From NCBI GenBank assembly GCA_024529925.1, contig JAFEUB010001122.1:609501-673500 (forward strand): a stretch of DNA of 64,000 nt, written 5' to 3'. This DNA comes from Ophthalmolycus amberensis (taxonomy: Eukaryota; Chordata; Actinopteri; Perciformes; Zoarcidae). The position numbers and the translations under genes are program-made. Within the stretch, counting starts at the first letter, position 1. Every line of letters begins with the position of its first letter. Shown here one piece after another: positions 47,664-61,150 of this stretch. The notes under the pieces were generated by a model that worked only from the letters and a program-made list of their open reading frames with translations, was not told where the DNA came from and did no database searches.

Positions 47664-50600
47664 CTTTTCGGCTCCACTCATAAGTCTTTGAATGTATAGA
47701 CTTGTGTGTTGTCTTCCACACTTTTGAGTGCAGCAGTGAAAGGTGTTGATTGTGAAAGAAGAACAAACTCTGTAACGCAGTGCACGCAGCCTTATAGAGA
47801 TGCTTTGCCCTGGTAGAAACCATTACAAGACAGAGGCGCTAAAAGGAAAGAGAAATGTTTCCAAATAACTAAACAGACTAGGTAACTACCCCTGCGGCTC
47901 TCGCATTAATAAATAAGACAGAATACGCAGCGAGGGAAAAGTGGCAACATATATCATGTTGGGATAACAAATCACCAAAGATGGCAGTGACGTAGGAAGG
48001 ACACACAGCTGCGTGGAAACAGTTTGACCTAAAGTGAAGTGGATATGAACTTCAGTAAGACTTTTTTTTACCATTGCAGTGCAGGGTAAGGAAAGAGCAA
48101 AAAAACAAACAGAAATAAGTAATCATCTCTGAAATAAAACATTTTATGGTGCATTCAGGTCCAAAGTTTCCCCTGAAGCAGTATCTAAGACAGCAACTAA
48201 GACTAATGGTAAGAAACGAAATGTATATCTGCAATACAAGATGTTTTCCCCCATATTTTCTTAAATCTTTTCACTCTGAGAAATACTGAGAGCCGGCTAT
48301 TAGCAGTAAAGAGTGCTGCAGGGATGAAGTATATTTGCAGGCCAATCCGGAAGTTAGTGTCGCCCTGCTTCCCTCAACAAAAGGAATATTAGCTCTGCGG
48401 CAAACACAAGTTTATGATACTTAGAGTCTTACACGTACTACTTACACATGCTTACATAATCACCGCTGTTACACCATGGTCGCATGACTTCAACGTCACC
48501 ACGACTAAGTTAAAAACAGACTAGGGGTCGTCATGATGATGTATATTAGTCTCATTTAGACACTTGTTAGCAACCTTCTTTTTAATACACATAAAAGCTT
48601 CAAAATTCACCAGAGGGGTATTTACTGAACAAAACATTAAAACCACAGATCTTATTTCAGGCATCTAACCAAAAACCCATTCAAAGAACCCACTGACTTC
48701 GAGTAAAGAGAACAGAAGTAAAATTGCTGACTCATTTCCAGGCGTTAGGGCTCATTCGCAGCATTCTATATGTGAATGCTCAGGGGTGGGGGCCCCAAAT
48801 GAGGGAAGAAAACGCATAACTTTACTCATACTATTTAATTACAATCATTGAGAAATATTTTTTTTTAAATCCACAACATAACTATGTAGCTTATTATGGT
48901 ATAGGCCCCATAGCCCAAAGCATCACCGCCTGCTTTGAGACACATTACGTCTCCCTCCTTGTCGCATCAGTGTGGCGGAGTGCTGCGTAGAACTGTGTCA
49001 TCAAATACAACCCTGCAAACAAGTGTGCAGTCCAAACATTTTAGCAAGCCTTTCTTTTTGTACTGTTTTTTTTTGTTGTGCATGACATCGCTGCAGCCAG
49101 TAGCTAAAATAGGATGAAAATTGACCCAGTAGTCTGCTTTCATTTCTTTAATTATCGATCCAGCGTGTTGTAATCAACAAGGTGCCAAGCTGAAGGCGAG
49201 AAACATCGGATATAACAAATGATTAACGGCAGAGCGTAATTGCTGGGGCCCAAGACAGGTATGTAACAAATTTTCCTTATCTCAGCACATGACCATTAAC
49301 TGTGCATAGTCCGAACAGATTACCGGTAACAAGCAAAGCCATTCATTATCTTCAGGCAAACAGTGATACAGTGCTTGTTTAGCAAATGGAGCAGTTTTCA
49401 ATGCCTTTGATGCAGAATGTAATGTTAATGATCAAGCTTAGCAATGGGAGACAGCCCACCTTTAGGGTTGTAATGGGATATGTTTATTCCGCGGATATGC
49501 GGACGGTTTTCATGGCGTGTACATTTGCTCATCTACGGTAGTAATAAAAAAGGGACATAAGTGAGAGTGTGTGAGTTAACGGTGCAGACAGGAGCAGTGT
49601 GGCTGCACACCGACAGTACCGGTACATGTTAATTGTTAACAATCACAGGACATTATTTTAAAAGCTCACAGCTGATGTAATTTTTTATTTAGTAGTTCAT
49701 TTAACATATAGTGCTGCTTACATGTAAACTGCTTCAATCCTTGAAGGATCACTCTAACTAATAATAATAATAATAATAATGATAAGAATAATAATAATAA
49801 TAATAATTACATCAAATACCATGAAACCATGATACTTTCTGAGACAACTATCGCACCGTGCAAATCGCATACCGTTACAACCCTACCTCCGACACAGTCA
49901 GGTGACAGTAAGGGATGAGCAGCTGCCAGATTCAGTATATCTATTCAATATCCATCTCTCATACGACTCATAAAAGAGTGCTGCACAACTGTATGTTCAG
50001 CCATGTTCTCTCACACCATGTTGGTGCCAGTTAGTTTGCTATTTCACATCCAACTCTGACGGAACTTTGGAAACGGGGGCACTGTTGCAGGCATATTGTT
50101 GACTTTGTTCTTAACGAACCCCTTCTGTCTTTCTGAAGGCAAAGTATGCTGGTGGGACTTCATCGTTTTTTAGTCATACTCTGGTATGTTCTGCTCAATT
50201 CACACGCAGTCTCGAGCTGACCCCTACCTTCTCACTCAGCGTGTTTGGAGTGCAAGGTCACATCTACTGTATGCATGCATCAGCCAGCAGGCAGAGCTGG
50301 ACTCCAGGGTCTGGTGTGGAAAAGGGCTGAAATCCATAATGATCAGTCTCTCAGGCTCACTGAATAATGCAAAGATTTATAATAGAACCCACTGTCTAAT
50401 GGCAGAGATACATAAGGACAATTTCACACACTGGCAGCAAATGGCTTGCTTATTTATTCAGCATCTGAGAAAGAAATGATGTAGTGGTATGGTTTGTCTT
50501 TAGATATACCACCAAAATTTGTTTGTTTTTTTAAATATTCACTGCTATACCACATTTATACTATACTGTTTTTCAATAATCCAAATCCCATTGTATTCTC

Positions 50601-52691
50601 TTACAGTTCTATTATTTTACAGCTCAGGACAACTGCAGTTTAATTGTTGAACCTACTAACTTGCTTTCTTAATTTTATCTGTCCAGGTTCCACAAAGTAA
50701 GCTTTACCTTCCCTCTGCATAAACTTAACTGCTTCACTTCTGACTGCTGAGAATCAAGATGTGCTGCCAGGTAACCAAAGTGTCGGCACAGCAGCTTTGC
50801 TGCACTGACGTCTCCATTTCAACCATCCCACAGAGAAGAGATGAAGGGGGAGTCAGGAGGGAGTTGTCCTACGGGACGCCTGCACTGTGGAGCAGTCTGC
50901 TGATATGTATGTATTCCCACTGGGGACAGCACTGAAAGAGAGGAGGAAGGAAGAGCAGAAAAAGATTCAAATGTATCCATTCATACATGCACACAGACAG
51001 TCCTCCAGTCTTATGAGCAGTAGTTTCAACTCAAGTACAAACAAACACAAGCATTGTAAATCACTTCATCTAGGGCCATTATTTCCCTCAACCTGTTTAT
51101 GTTGTAGATGCGTATGAAGATAACTTCTCAGACCAGAACATTGTTTTATTGATGTCCAGTCATCACAGAGAATCATTCACTAACTTATTCCCATCTCATT
51201 AAAACCCAAAGTGACATAAACAAATACCGTTGGCATTATGTGTTCCACTGGGCCCTAATCTAACCTCATCATAATTCTCTAAAGCCTGCACATTAAGGCT
51301 TTTGCTACTGACAGCGCTGTTCATCAAGCAGCTTGTGTTGGCCTTGTTGGACTCCCTCCAGAAACGACATTTTCCCATTAGGTCTTTGCCTCAACAAGTT
51401 TACAGCCAAATTGTGTCCAAAAGAGGAAGTGGGTTAGCATCAGACTGAAGTGATGATTCTGTTTTTCAGAAGGCCTGTGTGAAAGATTTGTGGGAAATGA
51501 GATGTTTAAGTCGCTGGGTGCTCTTGTGTTTCCTGTGCTGTATGATTTTGGGAAGAGGAGTGACAGCATGTCCTGCCTATCAATTTATAAAACAGCATGT
51601 ATTCCAAAAAGACATATATAAAACCCAGTCACCAGAAAAAAATATCAGCATTGTACCTTTCTGCAAACCACAGGATACATTAAATGATGACGTTTCTGAG
51701 CCAAAAATATGTTTTATTAATACGGTTCATATCAGCTTTGTATCATGCTTGCAGAAAAGCTCAATGCCACGTAGTTGATGTTGTGAAAAGATTGTTTAGG
51801 TTTCGGCAACAAAACTACTTTTAAGGTTAAGGTTAGAAAAAAGCTCATGGTTGTTAAAATAATAATGTAAAAACACAACAACCATAACAACGTAACTAAT
51901 ATAAATAAATAACAACTGGCCTTAAAGGACATCCTTGCATAACATTACACAACAAATGTAACAACGTTAAAGTATATAACAACCGTAAATGTATTTTGTT
52001 TCACATGAGACACAAGCAGCGGTATCCTGGGTGAAAGTCCTGTGTTTGCTTTATTTATTCATTTCTCTTTTGTGGACTTTCTTACACTTTATACTCGTTA
52101 CCATACCGCGTAGCTTTCGATAACGATTGCTCCATATACCATTCCACTTGCTCTGAACTTGTTTAAAGAATCAGCAAAACATTGGCTCATGATCAAGATT
52201 GACCTGGGGGTGTGACCTAAAGCACAAAACACAAACTGGGATGATGTGTTTGTCTTGTAGCACTTGTTTGTGGTCGCAAAGGTGATCATGCCAACTGCAG
52301 CCTCGCCCCGGTCTGCCTCGTGCTTACTGGTGATCTAACAGACGATGTCTATTTAGAGATAGTAAAAAAAATGTATACGAGCCCTAGAAATAAGAGAAAA
52401 GGGGAGTTTCCATCGATTACTGGGGGACAATTCGTGAATCTGACAGTTTCTTTTTCCATCCAGAGAAAACCCTTCGTTCATGCAGAGCTCTCTCTGTGCC
52501 GAAGCCGTGCTGCCTTCAGGAGTCCGACTCTTCTTGCTCTGAACAGCTGGCACAGAATGAGACGGGGGTTCAGCGGATGTTGGAGATCATCCTGTTTACA
52601 CTCAAACCACTGAGAGAGATGCTGTTGCCTCAAGGTAACAAAGAGCACTTGTCCCCTGCTCTTGAAAATGTCACAGTTTGTGTTGAATATT

Positions 52692-52693
<2 letters not shown>
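47662..52693. other. Gene-free sequence
   Basis: No gene recognised. It includes an AAT microsatellite (49759-49807). Open frames at 50186-50479 and 52320-52613 have no recognisable domain or splice context. Confidence 0.35.
49759..49807. repeat. (AAT)n microsatellite
   Basis: About 16 AAT units with one GATAAG interruption. Confidence 0.95.

Positions 52694-52732
<39 letters not shown>
52694..52732. repeat. (AC)n microsatellite
   Basis: Nineteen uninterrupted AC units. Confidence 0.97.
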
Positions 52733-52734
<2 letters not shown>

Positions 52735-55617
52735 AATCAGGGCCATTTGAGATGTACTACATCATCCAGACAGAAATAAACATTAAGCCTTCTAAAATTT
52801 TATATAGTGCTATAATGGAGCAAAGGTTCCCATGGAGCTTGCAGTCTTAAAGACAAGCATAAGCACTTAGCGTTTAGTGGCAGAGTGAGGCCGTTGCACT
52901 GTGGGAGCAGGTGTGTTTTTAGGACTCAATAACATTGTGAAGATGAATCCCTGTAAAGCAAGAGGGTCTGGAGTGGAAGAAAGTAATAGGGAGAGTGAGC
53001 TCTCTGCACATCCCCTCTCAATTACATCAAGTGACCAAAGCGTCCTTGTAAAGTACAGCTCTCTCTGCCACAGCCCTCCTTTGTGCTGGATTATTTCTCC
53101 CAAAAGGAGATTACATTTTGACAGAGGTTGAAGTGAACCTAGTTTAGATAGAAGGATAGAAGTGGGGGACATGGTTAAAACATGTTGTACCTGTTCTAGT
53201 TTCATTATTTTTGAATAGAAGGTTACTGTCTAAGTCTAAGCCATGTTTTCTGTCACTTTGGTGATGAATGTCTCGGAGTAAATTTGGCTCTTTTTCAGCT
53301 GTGTTTCTAAGAGGAAGTGGGATATTTCATTATATCCGTGTCGATGAGATGTCATATTATCCACACAGTTAATTAAAGCACAGTTTCCTCGTCATTCACA
53401 TTTGTTTTGGGGGCATTTCTTAAAGGTCTACATTATTCATAATGTTGGAGCAAAGCTTGGGGATCTCAGTGTTGTACTACACAGTTTATTTATATACAAC
53501 AAATGAGGAGCAGCAGCAATGAACTGCACATCAATAATACAGATGCAAAGGGTTTCTTGATGAGTCTGTAATTGGAGGCATGTTTGGGCTTATAAACCCA
53601 CCGCTTAATAACCAGAATGTTGGTTAATTCTCAGTGATAATAATGGGAGATCTCCAGATGCTGATGGTTTTCTTTGGAATCACACCGTTAGGGATTATTT
53701 ATCATAGCAATCCCTTTTATAGACAGTACGTACCAATTCTACTTAAAATGTCTCACATTTTACGCTCAAGTGTCCTGATAGATCTATACTTGTCAAGTTA
53801 TTTACTGTTGACAAGCAGTAGCATATAGCTCGCTATATTTAAATGAATGTTAAACATTTGTTAAATGTAGATCAGTTCGTGGATATGAAACATCCTGTCA
53901 TCCAAATGGGCTTAACAGGTTGTTAAAGAATCTAACTTCTACTAAGAAATCTTGTTGGAATCAGAAAACCCTCTTCTGTGATATTGTATCTAATACCCCT
54001 TTTTGCACCTAATTAGCACATATATGCAGGTTTTTTTAAACAAAAGAAAACTGACTAACAGAAAGGCGATAGACTCCATACCATTGCCAGTAGAGGAGTA
54101 TGCCCTTCAGTTGTTTTTTTGTTGTTGTCATAAACGCGTCAGAAAACAGAGTTAGTAAATAAGGAAAATGTTAAGGTACTTCTTTACTTTGCTTTTCTCA
54201 GCGTAAAGCTGTCGTGGCGATTGTTGGAACAGTGGAATGACTAAAGATGGTTTTCATGAGTTTTATTCTTTTTCTATCCAGTTGAATCAAGTTTGTAAGT
54301 GCAAAGTTGGAATGAGCCACAGTCCTATCAACATGTACATTTGCACTGTGGGTCTGGACAGGTTTTGTGTTTTTTTATTATTATTGTATGTGCTGAACTC
54401 ATCGTTAATTTGTTATATACACCTGTGCTTTTCCTACTGTAACATCAAAATCATCCATCCGTCTGTCTTTCTGTCTTTCTGTCTGTCCCTCCCTCCATCC
54501 ATCTATCTATCTATTATCCATCCATTACAGTTAATCTATTCAGTTGATCATTTAATACTGGGCTATTCTTTCATAAAATAATAAATAAACAAAAAGCTTC
54601 TCGGTCAGCTACAGTGGTCTGTGCTCAGTTTGCTCTCAGAACCAGGCACTCCACATCGCCCACAAGCTCTCAGTGTGTTCGCAAAGGTGAACAGCGGCAG
54701 CAGCAGCTTTTCAGTGTTCTGGTAAATGCTCCTCACTCTTGTAGTGCAGGCTCTTTCAGTTAATGAGTGTGATCACATGGCTCCAGTCTTCTTTAAGGTA
54801 CAAAGGCTGAGCGCTGGCCTCATCACCTGCCTGTATGTCTGTTGTGTCTGTGTGTGTGTCAAAATTGCTTTTTCTACGTCTGTGACAAGAGCTGAGCCTG
54901 ATGTGTGACAAATCCTTCCAGCGTCTGCCTTGTCAAATACAAAGTGACATCACCATTATAGAGGACATCACTTCAGAACTCAATGTCAATCAGCCCTCCT
55001 CTTCCTCTTCTCCTCCCCCTCGAGCTCTCTTTCATGTGTGTTCAGGCAAAATGGGAGTTCAGTGGAAATAGGGCTGTTTCTAATAATATAATAATAATAA
55101 AAAAATGCTACCTTACAGTAAGGAAGTGAGTTTATGAATTGAAAAAAAAACATATTTTGCCTCCCTTTCCTAACATGCTGACGCTGTGGTTAGGTAATCT
55201 CTCAGTGAGCATCATACACATTCATTTTGCTGGGAAGTAGACACCCACATTCATTCAATTGCCTGGGTGTCGTCTAGTCTCACATGAACTCATTGATCAA
55301 CAGTAAATGGAGACATGTCTGGAGGATGTGTGCTCCATGGTGCCTGTACAGTCATGAATGAATAGCTACCTGTGTAAGTGGCTATCGATTATCTTGTCAG
55401 GAGAAGCTGCTAGCGATTACAGAGGAATTGCATGAACACAGAGGTAATTTACACATCTCTCAAAGCCAATTATTGACAAAGCTTTTTAGTTTTAATAAGA
55501 GTGCGGTTGTCAGATACGGTTGTGATTTAAAATCTGTGCTTTAAGCATTTCTGTGGCTTCTGCATGTTGGTAGAATATTCCACAATGCAACAGCAAAGTC
55601 ATCATGAATGTTACATG
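52733..55617. other. Gene-free sequence, possible regulatory blocks
   Basis: No gene. 53390-53640 and 55210-55480 are unique, with motifs such as ATTATTCATAATG, TCATTCAATTG and AGCCAATTATTGACAAAG, and could be conserved non-coding elements. A GTCT/ATCC simple-sequence patch lies at 54450-54530. Confidence 0.35.
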
Positions 55618-56036
55618 ATTGTATTACATTTGTTTAGCAACTTACAATAAATGTATTCATCCAGATGCAATAATCATTGAAGTACAGCAACTTCAGAAAA
55701 TATGTTGAAAAGTGCCACTTTTTGAAAAAACAAGAGATGCAGTGGGAAGAGATACGTTTTCAGTCTGTGACAGAAGATGTGTACAGTTTCAAACAGTTGT
55801 GGTTTTGTTGAGAGTTAGCTGGGCCTCCCGGCTCATAGCGAGCCTGAGCCATTTGCAGCACGGTAGGCAAGTGTCAATGTCTTGAATCTAATTTGGGTAG
55901 CCGGTGCAGAGGAGCAGCATGTTGGAAGCTTGTAAAGGTCAAAGATCAGCCAGGCTGCTGCATTCTAGATGAGCTGAAGAGGTTGCATGGAGCCCGGAGT
56001 GAGCTGCAGTAGTCTCAGCAAGACATGAGCGACATT
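55618..56036 (+). repeat. Diverged fish interspersed repeat
   Basis: Begins near ATTACATTTGTTTAGCAACT, continues with AGATACGTTTTCAGTCTGTG and GAAGATGTGTACAG, CCCGGCTCATAGCGAGCC, GCCGGTGCAGAGGAGC, GCTGCTGCATTCTAGATGAG, and ends near GAGCTGCAGTAGTCTCAG. The order of these blocks is that of a long, frequent teleost repeat with non-coding consensus. The internal part is shortened. Confidence 0.6.
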
Positions 56037-58169
56037 GGCCTTCATTTATTTTCGTGTTTCTGTCCAACCCTATGTTGTCGCCATCGGGGCCCACAACTGA
56101 TTTCTGCCCAGAGGCCCCCAAGTGAATTATACCAGCTCTGCTCATGTGTTTTGAAAAGTTTATATATGCTTTGTCAGTGTTGCACTGTCCTGCTATTCTG
56201 CCTATTCATATTAAAAAAGAACCTCAAAAAATGTTTAAGAATGAAATCAACTTCAATCTTTGATTGACTTTAAAACTTGATACTCTTCTGTCTAACATCA
56301 GTTTCTTTTTCATGATTTAGCTTTTTTTGTGAAGAGGAAAATTACAATGTTTACAACAATAATATTGATAATTATCATAATAGTAATAACTAGAATAATA
56401 GGCAAACTATGTTTTTAGCACCTCCAGACATCGACGTATGCCACACGATGTGGCCGAAAGCTTCGGAAACAACAAGTAAGTTGAATGATTTCACTTTTCT
56501 GAGCCGTGTCTGGGAAATGACTTAGTATTGATCGTATGAAACGTCGGATCAATGTGTTGAGTAGTTACATGCTGCAGGTGTTATCAGAGTGAACCTGAGG
56601 TTCCGTGTTGCTATGCTTTGTCTCCAGGTGTATCATTTTGACACGTCCACATTCAAACATTTATAAAACCTCAAGTCCCGACTGGTGAAGAAAACCGGTG
56701 TTTATTTTTTATCACATTGTGTTTTGCCATTGATAGTGACCACCATGAAAACCAGGTATATTTGTTCATGGTATTGATCAAACTTGGCAGCGTTTTATCA
56801 AACTACGTCCTGTAAAACCCTCAACTCTTTACACATGGCTTTACAACAAGAGAAATATCTGTGACGCCTCAGCTCAATATTTCTGTTGCCTGAAGCTGGG
56901 AGTATGGATGAAAAATATTATTCCCATATATTTGAGCCTTTTTGTTAATTAATATAAGATGTAATATCCAGCCTGTGATGAACTAAACATTAGTTCTCCA
57001 GAAATGTGGATTTGTTTTCATGCAAAAGAAGCACAAGATTTAAAGCAATTTAATTAACAATGTAGCTACATTTTCCTCTGGGAGGCAACCAGGTGAGCTT
57101 TCTTTGGTGAGATGTGGGTGTTGGTCAGACCAGGGCTGTTCATTTTTTCAATTGTATATATGTTTGTGTAACTTCATTAAGCACAAATTAAAATTCAAGT
57201 GAAATGCACAGGGTCAACTCTAAATACTGAAACAGAATTATTAAAAGCCTCAAAGCTATAGATTTTAGATCAGGGCCCCTCTATATGATGGGGCCTTGAA
57301 ATCATGGAGGTGTTGCCTTGAGACCCCTACTATCAAACAGTAAAAACAAATTGGCAAATGATTAAGTCACCACAAACTAATTGTACCCCTGAGGCTCCAG
57401 GGCAGCAGCCTAATTATTACATTTATGTTTTTCCTAAAATGCGTGAAAGCAGTTAAATGAATGCCATGCTGGAAATGATGCGTTCCTTTGCTGTTTCAAA
57501 AATATTTATCACAACTATATAAAAGACAGATATATAAAAGAAGATATTGTGAGTATAAGTTAAAGTACAATGAGTACGATTTTTCTAACAAATTATGTAT
57601 GAACTCAAATTTATTCCTCTCAATCATCACTTGACCCACTAGAAGTGCAGAGACTGTCCTCTGCCTGTATTTTCTTATTTGCCTTTGTTCGGGATATTTC
57701 TGGGCGTCAGCCTCTGTAAAATCGTAGCAATCAGGTGCCAGATCATAAGCATGCAGACAAGGGGAAGGTACAACAATGGTGGACACAGTGCCGAAAAAAT
57801 GCAAATATAGCGAGATGAAACGCCAAGCGGACAAAAATTTCTTTCCAAAAAGAGAGAATATGAGGTTGTCTTTCACCCACTGGTGAGCACCCTAACCCTT
57901 GTTGAGCAGGTAAGGAGGGTTCACTTTGAACAGCGCAACAGACAAATCCTACTCATTCGGCCTTTAAGTGCTTGCACTCAGTTATTTCCAGCAGATGCAC
58001 ACCACTGTGTATATATGACATGTTCATGCAGTGCATGGCAAAATACTGTATGTCCAATTGTTTGCAGAAAATAGTGAATTCAATTCACTTTCTTCCTTAT
58101 TTATGCCTTATTCTACCATGTATACTCTATGTATTGTTACAGTGTTGCATGCCTGTTAACTTGGAGGGT
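56037..58169. other. Gene-free sequence
   Basis: No gene. 57640-57880 (CCTTTGTTCGGGATATTTCT, then GTCAGCCTCTGTAAAATCG) looks repeat-derived. A 36-residue plus-strand frame from 57776 (MVDTVPKKCKYSEMKRQ) may be a transposon relic but is not identified. Confidence 0.35.
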
Positions 58170-60665
58170 AAGACTCCAAGGAAGAGGAGGAGGATGAGCC
58201 TGCGTAATGGTATGGTATGGTAATTTCATTTCCTGGTCCCAGCCTTCAAGCCCCACTTTTAAAGCCTGAGGTTTGACCCTGACTCCTCAGCCTTCCATCG
58301 CTACTCCCAAACATGTGCCAGTCCAAGAATTCATCCCCAAGCCTGAACCATCGACCACTTCTCCTGACTTTCCCCAGGTCCAGGGATTGGACCACATTCC
58401 AAAGGCCTCCATTCCTAGACTGAGCCCTGCTTTTGTCCCACAAAGCAAAACACAGCTGATGATCCATTGTAACTCTGTTGAAGAGTTACCACAAGATCTA
58501 CCGCTCTGTGGTGGATAAAATGATCCGGTATGTTTGTTGTCAAGATCATGAAAATGCTAAATTGACCTGCTCAATTAAAATTTATCACCTCACTTGGCAA
58601 CGTTTTAATGACTGACACCCTTTTTTAATGTTAATTATTTGATTTATTCACAGAAGTTTCAATACACTATCCATTCATTCACATTTATCTTCATAGGAAC
58701 AAAAGCGGGCTACCTTGACGATACAGCCTTCATTGTGGATGAATGATAAAACAGCACCTGTGGGAGACACCCAGGAGTCACCATGGCAGAGAGTAACGAC
58801 GGACTCCTGACAGTTAAGAAGGAATCTATCCACCTCTTACAGATGTGGACATCTCAGGTGAACCGGAGCCTAGTTATTAAATTATTAAATAAATGTAGTT
58901 ATTGTAATACAGTAAATAGGTAACAATACCTTTAACTAAAATCAACTTGTTGAAATAGAACATACCGGTAGTTTATTGAGATTACTTTCTCAGAGCTCCA
59001 AAGTCGATTCACTTTCAGAAATACTCAAAAGAATTTGAATTTGAATGCAGCCTCAGCCTCCATCTTTATCTTCATCACACAGCTGAGAATCTGACCAAAG
59101 CTTCAGACACCAAGTTGCACCTCAACCTCCAACTACGTCTGCTAACATCCTGCTGCATCCAGAATCCATCCATGCATCCAGCATTCAGAAAGACATCTCC
59201 AGTACTTTTCTCCACCTGCAAAATTTGACTGCAACTTGAACATCTGCCTACAGTGTCTGAGGTTAACACCTGTAAACCTGCAGCTAGTCAGTTTCTGGTA
59301 TCCAACCAGTCTAGTTCCAGCTACTAACTGTAGTGTCTGCACATGAAGGCGTAGCCAACAAGGACCACCCAGTGCCCACAGGTAGGTTCCTGCTGACAGC
59401 CCAGGCTCCAGCCTCAAACCTGCTACTTCCAACTTGAACCCTACACTCCCAATGAAGCCGTCTTGCATTCTTCTCCTCAGCTTCCATCTGCAGCCGCTGC
59501 CAGAAAGCTACAAAATCTGTTTTTGACTAAAGTTATTTACAAACCAGTCTCAGCCTCCACCTAAACAAAGCAAACCTCTAGGACCACTCTCAGCATGTAG
59601 TTTCCAGAAGTCAGCATTAACGTCCACCATGTGCATCCTGAACCTCTGGCCACGGGCCCGGTTTTCCATCAACATCCTCCAGGGGTCATGCCACCATGGC
59701 CATCTAAGAGCCAGCTATCTCTTCCGCCATCACAGAAAGATTTCTGAGGCCTGATCCGTCCTCAGCCTGGTGCATGGACCTTATCCTTCTGCCAGCTGTC
59801 AGCACCAAACCTCAGCTGAAACTTGCTAGTTAGCTTGAAACCTAGTGCTTCTGGCAACCATGCACCTACAGCTGCAGCCTCCACCTGTTGTGCTCAACTT
59901 TGCTTTTCCTAGCAATCGTCTTACAGCATCGGCACATAACAACAGTCAATTGGAGCCTCTGTGTCCAGCGGCAGCTTCTTACAGCCAGCCAGTGCAGCCA
60001 CAACATACACTTAAATATTTTGCCAGCCAGCAGCAGCCAACCCCTCTTGCATGCAGGTCCAGTAATCCAACTGCAACTACAGCCTCAGCCTGCAGCTCCA
60101 TCCTCAGCATCTGACAGCTAATGCCTTCAGTCTCTATCAGCAATCTTCAGCTCCTACTGCCTCAGCCTGTAAGTTTATCTCCATAGCACCTTTCAACAAC
60201 GACACTGTTCAAAGTGCTTTACATAAGTCATAACAGGCATTACGACAAGGTATAAAAGAAACACAAGGCAATATGTGTGTGTGTGTGTGTTTGTGGAACA
60301 CGAGAGCAGCGGTTATTAATGATTGTATGAAATTTTAACGGTGGCACTCGTGATTCTGCAGCGGTGGTGCCCCGAACATGGGGGAAACATTGCAATTGGA
60401 ATTCCATTCACTTCCTCTATTGGGTTGGTGGGTAGCCAGTCGGGCTTGCACACTCGCACTTGCATTATGAAAACCATTCTCAGCCCTAGCATCCACCTAC
60501 AGCCTCAGGCACTCGGCCTCAGCTTCAACCTGCAGCTATCACAAGCCCCGACTGCAGCTTCTGGCATGCAGCCAGTGTTTGCAGCCTCTGCAAGCATCAA
60601 CTCAAACCTGCAGTTTCTGTCAATCAACAACAGCCACAGCATCTCCCTGCAGCTGATTGAATCTA
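58170..60665. repeat. C-rich degenerate repeat tract
   Basis: Words such as CAGCCTC, CAACCTGCAG, CTCCA and CTTCAG recur throughout, with a clear excess of C over G on the plus strand. It is interrupted by a short fish repeat (60175-60240, CACCTTTCAACAACGACAC then CAAAGTGCTTTACATAAG) and a small GT run (60273-60291). Several frames stay open for 60-120 codons because of this composition, with no conserved domain. The unit is about 12-25 bp and very degenerate. Confidence 0.5.
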
Positions 60666-61150
60666 AGTATTCACCTTAATGTCATTGAAAGCACATTGCA
60701 GCAATCGTTATCTTACAGGTTTTCCTTGGGGACGTGATATATTTACAATTCATATTCTCAGTCAACCTTGAGTGTGAGTTATGAAGTCTCATGCTTGCAT
60801 TGGATAAATACTGATCATCATTATGCAATGGTGAACAAAGCATTAATCACTGCAGCAGTGTTTTTATCGATGTACTGTAAACCTGGCTTGAAAACAGCAA
60901 AGGGATGCATGATTAGGGCAGAAGACAAAAAAAGCTCAGAATAACCTTTTATCATTCTTGAAACTTTCTCAGTAGAGTTTGAATGAGTGTTTTATGGGTT
61001 TTAGCTTTAAGTATCTAATTGTAAAACATTTGAACTCTTGTTGAATTAGATTTATGACAGTGGTGAGTAGAAATAAGGTTCTAAATGAGAAAGTTCCTGT
61101 AAAACATGTATCTTCATGAAAGATTAGAGTACAAGAGAAGAGGATTAATG
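60666..61150. other. Gene-free sequence
   Basis: A/T-rich; nothing recognised. Confidence 0.4.

Noticed and set aside
57496..57876. 126-codon minus-strand open frame with hydrophobic N-terminus
   Set aside because: Lies in apparently repeat-derived sequence; no family features.
59845..60679. Gln/Pro/Ser-rich open frames of 77-118 codons
   Set aside because: Explained by the C-rich degenerate repeat, in which stop codons are rare. No conserved residues or gene structure.
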